The position numbers were made by a program, and so were the translations under genes. Source: Noviherbaspirillum malthae (GTDB lineage: Bacteria; Pseudomonadota; Gammaproteobacteria; Burkholderiales; Burkholderiaceae_D). From it: a stretch of DNA of 64,000 nt. The number at the start of each line of letters is the position of its first letter. Position 1 is the first letter of the stretch. Positions 46,265 to 53,347 of the stretch are shown here, in pieces. The notes under the pieces were generated by a model. It was not told the origin of the DNA. It searched no databases and saw nothing but the letters and a program-made list of their open reading frames with translations. Location: assembly GCF_015352985.1 (NCBI RefSeq), contig NZ_JACYXF010000023.1:25324-89323 (forward strand), read 5' to 3'.

Positions 46265-47119
46265 ATGAACCGCCTCGCACTCTACGCCCGCCTGGTCCGC
46301 CTCGACAAGCCCATCGGCATCCTGCTGCTGCTGTGGCCGACGCTGGCGGCGCTCTGGTTCGCGGCCGGGGGTGCGCCGGACTGGAAGCTGGTGGCCATCT
46401 TCACGCTCGGCACCATCCTGATGCGCTCGGCCGGATGCGCGATCAACGACTATGCCGACCGCGATTTCGACAAGCATGTGAAGCGCACCGCCGAACGGCC
46501 GCTGACCAGCGGCAAGATCGCCGGCTGGGAAGCGGTGGCGGTGGCCGCCGTACTGGCCTTGATTTCGTTTGCGCTGATCCTGCCGCTCAATGCGCTGACC
46601 AAGCAGTTGTCAGTCGCGGCCGTCCTGATCGCCGCCAGCTATCCCTATTTCAAGCGCTTCTTCGCCATCCCCCAGGCTTACCTAGGCATCGCCTTCGGCT
46701 TCGGCATTCCGATGGCCTTCGCGGCGGTGCAGGACAGCGTGCCGCCAGCCGCCTGGCTGCTGCTGATTGCGAATATCTTCTGGGCGGTCGCCTACGATAC
46801 CGAGTATGCAATGGTGGACCGCGACGACGATCTCAAGATCGGCATCAGGACCTCGGCGATCACCTTCGGCCGCTACGACGTGGCGGCGGTGATGCTCTGC
46901 TATGCGGTCAGCTTTGCGATCATTCTGGTCGTCGGCTGGCAGTACGGCTTGCGCTTCTGGTTCGTCGCCGGGCTGGTAGCGGCCACGGCTTGCGCGCTCT
47001 ATCACTACCGGCTGATCCGCGACCGCGACCGCATGGGCTGCTTTGCCGCCTTCCGGCACAACAACTGGCTCGGTGCCATGATCTTTGCCGGCATCGCGCT
47101 TGACTATGCGCTGCGTTGA
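46265..47119 (+). CDS. ubiA: 4-hydroxybenzoate polyprenyltransferase
   Basis: A membrane prenyltransferase of ubiquinone synthesis, 284 residues with about eight to nine helices. The two aspartate motifs are NDYADRDFD and DTEYAMVDRDDD. The ATG at 46265 begins the family N-terminus (ARLVRLDKPIGILLLLWPT). It is divergent from ugpB across 192 bases. Confidence 0.96.
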   Translation: MNRLALYARLVRLDKPIGILLLLWPTLAALWFAAGGAPDWKLVAIFTLGTILMRSAGCAINDYADRDFDKHVKRTAERPLTSGKIAGWEAVAVAAVLALISFALILPLNALTKQLSVAAVLIAASYPYFKRFFAIPQAYLGIAFGFGIPMAFAAVQDSVPPAAWLLLIANIFWAVAYDTEYAMVDRDDDLKIGIRTSAITFGRYDVAAVMLCYAVSFAIILVVGWQYGLRFWFVAGLVAATACALYHYRLIRDRDRMGCFAAFRHNNWLGAMIFAGIALDYALR

Positions 47120-47225
47120 CAATGCGCTGACGATGCATACCGGGAAATAGTTTGACCCAACGCAACATGCCTACCGCGAACAGGCCTATACACTCCTCCA
47201 ATACTTACTTCCTGCGGAGCCGGCA

Positions 47226-47612
47226 ATGAACAACGAATACAACGAAGGCAACGGCCAGACCGGCGAGTCGCGCGATCGCCTGCTTGATGACATCAAGATG
47301 GTCATGCGCGAAGCTGAAGAACTACTGCGCAGTACCAGCCAGCAGGCCGGCGAAGGCTACCAGGCGGCCCGCGAGCGCTTCGAATCGACGCTGAGCAGCG
47401 CCAAGGTCAGCCTGTCGGAGCTTGAAGAGCAGGTCAGCGCGACGGCGCGCGAGAAGATGGAAGTCACCGACCGCTACGTAAAGGAAAACCCCTGGCAGGC
47501 GGTCGCGGTCGGCGCGCTGGCCGGCATTGCGCTCGGCGTCGTTCTCGGCATCAGCCGCCGCTACCAGCCCTCCCGGGATCGAGATTTCGATTCCCACCCC
47601 GATCTCGACTGA
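47226..47612 (+). CDS. DUF883 family protein (ElaB/YqjD-like)
   Basis: A 128-residue protein. A charged helical N-terminal part (about 15-85) is followed by the DUF883 signature VKENPWQAVAVGALAGIALG, which includes the C-terminal membrane helix with a glycine-rich face. E. coli relatives YqjD and ElaB tether ribosomes to the inner membrane in stationary phase. Its stop is one base from the convergent proC stop. Confidence 0.9.
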   Translation: MNNEYNEGNGQTGESRDRLLDDIKMVMREAEELLRSTSQQAGEGYQAARERFESTLSSAKVSLSELEEQVSATAREKMEVTDRYVKENPWQAVAVGALAGIALGVVLGISRRYQPSRDRDFDSHPDLD

Positions 47613-47613
47613 T

Positions 47614-48435
47614 TCAATCCCTGCCGAATTCCTCGCCCAGTTCCTTGCCGCGCGCGGCCGCCGCCTTCAGCGCTCGGCCGATCGCGTCCTTCACGCCGCT
47701 GGCTTCCATGCTGGTCAGCGCAGCGTAAGTGGTGCCTCCCTTGGAAGTCACCCGCTCGCGCAGCAGCGCGACCGGCTCTGGCGACTGCGCGGCAAGCTGC
47801 GAAGCGCCGACGAAAGTGGCGATCGCCAGCTCGTTGCCTTGCTCCGCGGTCAGGCCCATTTCCTGCGCCGCCTGCTGCATCGCCTCGATGAAATAGAACA
47901 CATAGGCCGGGCCGCTGCCAGAGACCGCCGTCACCGGATCGATCAGCGCCTCGTCGCTCAGCCAGACGGTGGCGCCGACCGCGCGCAGGATGGCGTCTGC
48001 GGCATCGCGCTGCTCCGGCGACACGCCGTCCATGGCCACCATGCCGGTGATGCCCTTGCCGATCAGCGCCGGCGTGTTGGGCATGGTGCGCACGATGGCG
48101 CGGTGGCCGCCCAGCCAGCGCGACAGGTCGGCGGCGCGGATGCCGGCGGCAATCGACAAGATCAGCTGCCGCGATACATGCGGGCGCAGCTGCGCGACCA
48201 CGTCCTTCATCTGCTGCGGCTTCACCGACAGCACGATCACGTCGGATTGCGCCAGCGCCGCATCGATGCCGCCGGCGGTGGTGACACCGAACTGCTGCTG
48301 CAATCTGTCCAGCGCTTCCGCATTGGGATCGACGACATGGATGTTTTCTCCCGCCGTCAGCTTGCCGGCGAGGCCGCCGATCAGTGCGGTCGCCATGTTG
48401 CCGCCGCCGATGAATCCGATTTTCAAGTTAGCCAT
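47614..48435 (-). CDS. proC: Pyrroline-5-carboxylate reductase
   Basis: Catalyses the last step of proline synthesis. The product is 273 residues. The NAD(P) motif is IGFIGGGNMATALIGGL. The C-terminal signature includes GSGPAYVFYFIEAM and TSKGGTTYAALTSMEASGVK. Its start overlaps the yggS stop by 8 bases, a frequent pairing. Confidence 0.96.
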   Translation of the reverse strand: MANLKIGFIGGGNMATALIGGLAGKLTAGENIHVVDPNAEALDRLQQQFGVTTAGGIDAALAQSDVIVLSVKPQQMKDVVAQLRPHVSRQLILSIAAGIRAADLSRWLGGHRAIVRTMPNTPALIGKGITGMVAMDGVSPEQRDAADAILRAVGATVWLSDEALIDPVTAVSGSGPAYVFYFIEAMQQAAQEMGLTAEQGNELAIATFVGASQLAAQSPEPVALLRERVTSKGGTTYAALTSMEASGVKDAIGRALKAAAARGKELGEEFGRD

Positions 48436-49129
48436 AGTGTCGTGTTCCAAAAATTGCGGTTCCTATCCTGACGATGGTGGCGCCTTCGGCAATGGCTGCC
48501 GCAAGGTCCGCCGACATGCCCATCGACAGCGTGTCGAGATCGATACCCTGCCTGCTGATGTCTTCCGCCAGCAGCCGCAGCCGGCGGTGCGGCGCGCGCT
48601 GCGCCTCTTCGTCGCCGGCCGGTTCGGGAATCGCCATCAGGCCGCGCAGCTTGATATTCGACAGGGCTGCGATGCGCTGAGCCAGGGCGGCGGCCTCCTG
48701 CGGCATCACGCCGCTCTTGCTGGCTTCGCCGCTGATATTGACCTGCAGGCAGATGTTGAGCGGCGGCAGGTGCGAGGGCCTCTGGTCGGACAGGCGCTGC
48801 GCAATCTTTTCGCGGTCGACCGAATGCACCCAGTCGAAATGCTCGGCGATGGGCCGCGTCTTGTTGCTCTGGATCGGGCCGATGAAGTGCCATTGCAGCA
48901 ACAGCTCCGGCCGCTGCGCCTTGACGGCGGCCATCTTGTCCAGCGCTTCCTGCAAGTAGTTCTCGCCGAAGGCGCGCTGCCCGCATGCCGCCGCCTCGAT
49001 CACCGCGTCCGCGCCGAAGGTCTTGGAGACGGCGAGCAGCTGCACGCTGTTGCGATCACGGGAAGCAGCTTCGGCAGCTGTGGCGATACGGTCGTTGACG
49101 GCTTGCAAGTTGCCGGAGATTGAGGACAT
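48428..49129 (-). CDS. yggS: PLP homeostasis protein YggS (PLPBP)
   Basis: A 233-residue single-domain PLP-binding protein without known catalytic activity that controls PLP and amino-acid pools. The PLP lysine lies in LLAVSKTFGADAV. GENYLQEALDKM, WHFIGPIQSNK and LSMGMSADLAAAI are diagnostic. It is divergent from pilT, the usual pilT-yggS-proC arrangement. Confidence 0.94.
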   Translation of the reverse strand: MSSISGNLQAVNDRIATAAEAASRDRNSVQLLAVSKTFGADAVIEAAACGQRAFGENYLQEALDKMAAVKAQRPELLLQWHFIGPIQSNKTRPIAEHFDWVHSVDREKIAQRLSDQRPSHLPPLNICLQVNISGEASKSGVMPQEAAALAQRIAALSNIKLRGLMAIPEPAGDEEAQRAPHRRLRLLAEDISRQGIDLDTLSMGMSADLAAAIAEGATIVRIGTAIFGTRHYG

Positions 49130-49246
49130 AATCAGTTTGCTTGAAGCAACAATTGCAACATGCGCAACACTCTGCCTCCATGTTATGTATTGGCGCGAAG
49201 ATGTTGCGTGACATTCATGGCTTTTCGCCAATCCCCGGGATTATAA

Positions 49247-50290
49247 ATGGACATCTCCGAACTCCTCGCCTTTTCCGTCAAGAACAAGGCGTCCGATCTG
49301 CACCTGTCGGCCGGCCTGCCGCCGATGATCCGCGTGCATGGCGACGTGCGCCGCATCAACCTGCCGCCGCTGGAGCACCGCGACGTGCACGGCATGATCT
49401 ATGACATCATGAACGACGGCCAGCGCAAGGCCTACGAGGAAGTGCTGGAGTGCGACTTTTCCTTCGCCATTCCCGGCCTCGCCCGCTTCCGGGTCAATGC
49501 CTTCAACCAGGACCGCGGCGCGGCCGCCGTGCTGCGCACCATTCCTTCCAAGGTGCTGACGCTGGAACAGCTGAATGCGCCGAAGATCTTCGCCGAACTC
49601 GCGCTCAAGCCGCGCGGCCTGGTGCTGGTGACCGGCCCGACCGGCTCCGGCAAGTCGACCACGCTGGCGGCGATGATCAACCACCTGAACGAAACCGAGT
49701 ACGCGCACATCCTCACCGTCGAGGACCCGATCGAATTCGTGCATGAATCCAAGAAGTGCCTGATCAACCAGCGTGAAGTCGGCCCGCACACGATGTCCTT
49801 CAACAATGCGCTGCGCTCGGCGCTGCGCGAAGACCCGGACGCGATCCTGGTCGGCGAATTGCGCGATCTCGAAACCATCCGCCTCGCGCTGACCGCGGCC
49901 GAGACCGGCCACCTGGTCTTCGGCACGCTGCACACCTCGTCGGCCGCCAAGACCATCGACCGTATCGTCGACGTGTTCCCGGCGGAAGAAAAGGAAATGG
50001 TGCGCGCGATGCTGTCGGAGTCGCTGCAGGCGGTGATTTCGCAGACCCTGCTCAAGACCAAGGACGGCAGCGGCCGCGTGGCGGCGCATGAAATCATGCT
50101 GGGCACGCCGGCGATCCGCAACCTGATCCGCGAAGCGAAGGTCGCGCAGATGTATTCGGCGATCCAGACCGGCAGCAATATGGGCATGCAGACGCTGGAC
50201 CAGAACCTGACCGACCTGGTCCGCCGCAACGTGATCTCGTCGGCGGCCGCGCGCGCCGCTGCGAAGATCCCGGAAAATTTCCCGGGTTGA
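49247..50290 (+). CDS. pilT: Type IV pilus retraction ATPase PilT
   Basis: A hexameric ATPase that drives pilus retraction for twitching. The product is 347 residues. Walker A is TGPTGSGKST. The Asp box is ILTVEDPIEFVH, Walker B ILVGELRDLETIR and the His box TGHLVFGTLHTSSA. No pilin or assembly genes are in the window, but the paralog pilU follows after 21 bases. Confidence 0.97.
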   Translation: MDISELLAFSVKNKASDLHLSAGLPPMIRVHGDVRRINLPPLEHRDVHGMIYDIMNDGQRKAYEEVLECDFSFAIPGLARFRVNAFNQDRGAAAVLRTIPSKVLTLEQLNAPKIFAELALKPRGLVLVTGPTGSGKSTTLAAMINHLNETEYAHILTVEDPIEFVHESKKCLINQREVGPHTMSFNNALRSALREDPDAILVGELRDLETIRLALTAAETGHLVFGTLHTSSAAKTIDRIVDVFPAEEKEMVRAMLSESLQAVISQTLLKTKDGSGRVAAHEIMLGTPAIRNLIREAKVAQMYSAIQTGSNMGMQTLDQNLTDLVRRNVISSAAARAAAKIPENFPG

Positions 50291-50311
50291 TCGGATAGAA
50301 AAGGACATCAC

Positions 50312-51448
50312 ATGGAACGCGATCAGGCCACCAAATTCATGCACGACCTGCTGCGGCTGATGCTCAGCAAGAACGGCTCCGACCTGTTCATCACGGCGGA
50401 ATTTCCGCCAGCCTTCAAGATCGACGGCAAGATGACGCCGGTCTCCAACCAGCCGCTGACGCCGACGCATACCGTCGAGCTGGCGCGCGCCATCATGAAC
50501 GACAAGCAGGCCGCCGAGTTCGAGGCGACCAAGGAATGCAATTTCGCGATCAGCCCCGGCGGGCTGGGCCGCTTCCGGGTGTCGGCATTCGTGCAGCAAG
50601 GCAAGGTCGGCATGGTGCTGCGGACCATCACCACCACCATTCCGAAGCTGGAAGACCTCGGCGTGCCGCCGGTGCTGAAGGACGTGGCAATGACCAAGCG
50701 CGGCTTGGTGATCATGGTCGGCGCAACCGGTTCGGGCAAGTCGACCACGCTGGCCGGCATGATCGGCTATCGCAACGAAAACAGCTACGGCCACATCATC
50801 ACCATCGAAGACCCGGTCGAATACATCCATCCGCACAAGAACTGCATCATCACCCAGCGCGAAGTCGGGGTCGACACCGCCGACTGGTTCGCCGCGCTGA
50901 AGAACACGCTGCGCCAGGCGCCGGACGTGATCCTGATCGGCGAGATCCGCGACCGCGAGACCATGGACTATGCGGTGGCTTTCGCCGAGACCGGCCATCT
51001 CTGCCTGGCGACGATGCATGCCAACAGCGCCAACCAGGCGCTGGACCGCATCATCAACTTTTTCCCCGAGGAACGGCGGGCGCAACTTTTGATGGATTTG
51101 TCGCTCAATCTGAAGGCGATGGTTTCGCAGCGCCTGATTCCGCTGAAGGACACCAAGGGACGCTGCGCGGCGGTGGAAGTAATGCTCAATTCACCGCTGA
51201 TTTCCGACCTGATCTTCAAGGGCGATGTCCACGAGATCAAGGAGATCATGAAGAAATCGCGCGAGCTCGGCATGCAGACCTTCGACCAGGCGCTGTTCGA
51301 CCTGTACGAAGGCGGCAAGATTTTCTACGAGGATGCGCTGCGCAATGCCGATTCCGTCAACGACCTGCGCCTGTCGATCAAGCTGCACGGCAAGGAGGCC
51401 CACGGCCGCGACCTGAGCAAGGGCACCGAACACCTGGGGATCGTATGA
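50312..51448 (+). CDS. pilU: Type IV pilus ATPase PilU
   Basis: A PilT paralog of 378 residues that assists retraction. Walker A is VGATGSGKST. ITIEDPVEYIH, ILIGEIRDRETMD and TGHLCLATMHANSANQALDR are present, along with the longer C-terminus typical of PilU. AAGGA precedes the ATG. The stop overlaps the next gene by 4 bases (ATGA). Confidence 0.96.
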   Translation: MERDQATKFMHDLLRLMLSKNGSDLFITAEFPPAFKIDGKMTPVSNQPLTPTHTVELARAIMNDKQAAEFEATKECNFAISPGGLGRFRVSAFVQQGKVGMVLRTITTTIPKLEDLGVPPVLKDVAMTKRGLVIMVGATGSGKSTTLAGMIGYRNENSYGHIITIEDPVEYIHPHKNCIITQREVGVDTADWFAALKNTLRQAPDVILIGEIRDRETMDYAVAFAETGHLCLATMHANSANQALDRIINFFPEERRAQLLMDLSLNLKAMVSQRLIPLKDTKGRCAAVEVMLNSPLISDLIFKGDVHEIKEIMKKSRELGMQTFDQALFDLYEGGKIFYEDALRNADSVNDLRLSIKLHGKEAHGRDLSKGTEHLGIV

Positions 51449-51927
51449 GCGTCTATGAATTCAGTCCCGCCGGCATTGCCGGCGCACCGGTCGACCTGCA
51501 GTCCTACCGCGGCCGCGTGCTGCTGATCGTCAACACTGCGAGCAAATGCGGCTTCACCCCGCAGTACCAGGGGCTGGAAACGCTCTACAAGGAATTCAAG
51601 GGGCGCGGCCTGGAAGTGCTCGGCTTTCCCTGCAACCAGTTCGGCTCGCAGGAACCGGGCAGCGAGGAAGAAATCGGCGCCTTCTGCGAAAAGAACTACG
51701 GCGTCACCTTCCCGCTGTTTTCCAAGATCGACGTCAACGGCGACAATGCGCATCCCCTGTTCAAGTACCTGAAGGCGGAGGCGCCCGGCCTGATGGGCAC
51801 GCAGGCGATCAAGTGGAACTTCACCAAGTTTCTGGTGAAGAAGGACGGCACCGTCTACAAGCGCTATGCGCCGCAGACCGCGCCGAAGGAAATCGCCGAC
51901 GACATCGAGAAACTGCTGGCGGAGTAA
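51445..51927 (+). CDS. Glutathione peroxidase (Cys type)
   Basis: A 160-residue thioredoxin-fold peroxidase. The catalytic cysteine is C35 in NTASKCGFTPQY. GFPCNQFGSQEPG supplies the Gln and KWNFTKFLV the Trp and Asn. It uses Cys rather than Sec and may depend on thioredoxin. It is translationally coupled to pilU without an obvious functional link. Confidence 0.95.
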   Translation: MSVYEFSPAGIAGAPVDLQSYRGRVLLIVNTASKCGFTPQYQGLETLYKEFKGRGLEVLGFPCNQFGSQEPGSEEEIGAFCEKNYGVTFPLFSKIDVNGDNAHPLFKYLKAEAPGLMGTQAIKWNFTKFLVKKDGTVYKRYAPQTAPKEIADDIEKLLAE

Positions 51928-51946
51928 GCGACGCCTGAGGCGCCTC

Positions 51947-52672
51947 TCAGGCCACCCCCAGCAGCCTCAGCACGAACGGCAGCAGCAAGGCCGTCAGCAC
52001 TCCCGACAGGCCCATCGCCAAGCCGGAAAACGCTCCCATCTCCTCGCTGACCTGGAAGGCCCGCGCCGTGCCGATGCCGTGCGAGGTCACGCCGAGCGCG
52101 AAGCCGCGTACGCCGTGATCATCGATCTTCATCAGGTTGAAAATCCAGCGCGCAGTGGAAGCACCGAGAATGCCTGTCAGCATCACCAGCACCGCCGTCA
52201 ATGACGGCAGCCCGCCTATCTTTTCCGAAACGCCCATCGCAATCGGCATGGTTACCGCCTTCGGCGCCAGCGACAGCACCGTGGCCGGCGATGCCCCCAG
52301 CGCCCAGGCTACGCCCATCGCCGTGGCAATCGCCGCCGCACCGCCGACCAGCGCGCTGACGATCAGTGCGAACCAGTTGCGCCGCAATTTCTCGAGCTGC
52401 TGGTAGAGCGGGATGGCCAGCGCTACCGTTGCCGGCCCGAGCAGGAAGTGGACGAACTGCGCGCCTTCGAAATAGGTCGGATAACGGGTGCCGGTGCCGA
52501 CCAGCACCAGCACCAGAAGCGCCACCGCGATGGCCACCGGATTGACCAGCGGATTGAATTTCGCCTTGGCATAGACGGCATAGGCGAACTGGTAGGCAAG
52601 CAGGGTTGCGGTCAGCCACAGGAGCGGCGACGCCGACAGGTAGACCCAGACCTGGCTGATCTCGGATCTCAT
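51947..52672 (-). CDS. lrgB: LrgB/CidB family membrane protein
   Basis: A 241-residue polytopic membrane protein. The LrgB core includes LGPATVALAIPLYQQL, LAPKAVTMPIAMGVSE and GVTSHGIGTARAFQVSEEMGAF (shortened). The family was named for control of murein hydrolase activity; plant and bacterial relatives export glycolate or pyruvate. The ATG at 52672 overlaps the lrgA stop. The frame stays open to 53011, but that part has no LrgB character. Confidence 0.92.
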   Translation of the reverse strand: MRSEISQVWVYLSASPLLWLTATLLAYQFAYAVYAKAKFNPLVNPVAIAVALLVLVLVGTGTRYPTYFEGAQFVHFLLGPATVALAIPLYQQLEKLRRNWFALIVSALVGGAAAIATAMGVAWALGASPATVLSLAPKAVTMPIAMGVSEKIGGLPSLTAVLVMLTGILGASTARWIFNLMKIDDHGVRGFALGVTSHGIGTARAFQVSEEMGAFSGLAMGLSGVLTALLLPFVLRLLGVA

Positions 52673-53001
52673 TTCTGCAGCGCCTTCAATACCAGCGCGG
52701 TAACGACCAGCGAGACGGTGGCGCTGATGAGCAGCGCGGCGGCCAGCGGCAGCCATTCGGATGCAACCCGCTGCGCATGCACCATGATGCCGACGCCGGC
52801 CGGGATGAAGAGCAGTGAGAGATGCTTGAGGAATTCCAGCGTGGTGGGCGCCAGCCGCTCGGCCACGGCAGGACGCAGCAGCAGGTAGCAGAACAGCAGC
52901 AGCATGCCGATCACCGGTCCGGGGATGGGCAGGGAAAGCGCGAAAGCCAGGCTCTCGCCCAGGGTCTGGAATACCAGCAGGGTAGCGAAGGTGTAGATCA
53001 C
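52669..53001 (-). CDS. lrgA: LrgA/CidA holin-like membrane protein
   Basis: A 110-residue protein with four hydrophobic helices. Family motifs are LLVFQTLGESLAFALSLPIP and GPVIGMLLLF. The start is uncertain: GTG at 53001 fits the family N-terminus, while the frame remains open into the palindromic repeat upstream, where the coded sequence is implausible. The 4-base overlap with lrgB (ATGA) is typical of the pair. Confidence 0.82.
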   Translation of the reverse strand: MIYTFATLLVFQTLGESLAFALSLPIPGPVIGMLLLFCYLLLRPAVAERLAPTTLEFLKHLSLLFIPAGVGIMVHAQRVASEWLPLAAALLISATVSLVVTALVLKALQK

Positions 53002-53347
53002 GGTGTTGCATCCGGTTGGGGGGGTAAGGATGCTAGTGTAATCCGGGTGGGAGCCAGGTTGGCGCAGATCGTTACGTGCGATGCGCCAAGACCGCCGTAC
53101 TCCCTCCCCTTCAAGGGGACGTAGCAGGGGTTTCGCAACGCACTGCGTTGCGCCTGCGCAGTCGGAGCCGCTTGCAAGCGGCGAGGTGGAGGGCGGGGGT
53201 GGGGATGGGTTCAAATGCCGTGATAGCTGCTGTTGAAACCCATCCCCATCCCAACCTTCCACCTCGCCGGCCGCCCTTGAAGGGGAAGGAGCAATAAAGG
53301 TCTAGCGGACCACAGCGATGTTCAATCCACGCTGCAAGCACCGCTCC
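53002..53347. other. Intergenic region upstream of lrgA, mostly repeat
   Basis: A 346-base gap between the cyclase stop codon and lrgA. Most of it is repeat copy B. The remaining ~100 bases next to lrgA hold TACACT on the minus strand near 53036, a possible -10 for lrgAB. Confidence 0.6.
53099..53292. repeat. Long palindromic repeat, copy B
   Basis: The right arm (about 53236-53292) is almost identical to the complement of the left arm of copy A (8819-8874). The left arm (53099-53213) is interrupted: after CTTCAAGGGGA it contains about 60 extra bases, including GGAGCCGCTTGCAAGCGG, before resuming at GCGAGGTGGAGGG. The same extra module occurs next to copy A at 8979. Copy B lies upstream of lrgA. 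Confidence 0.88.

Noticed and set aside
53002..53262. 87-codon N-terminal extension of lrgA
   Set aside because: It is translated from the palindromic repeat and lacks any LrgA character; the GTG at 53001 fits the family.
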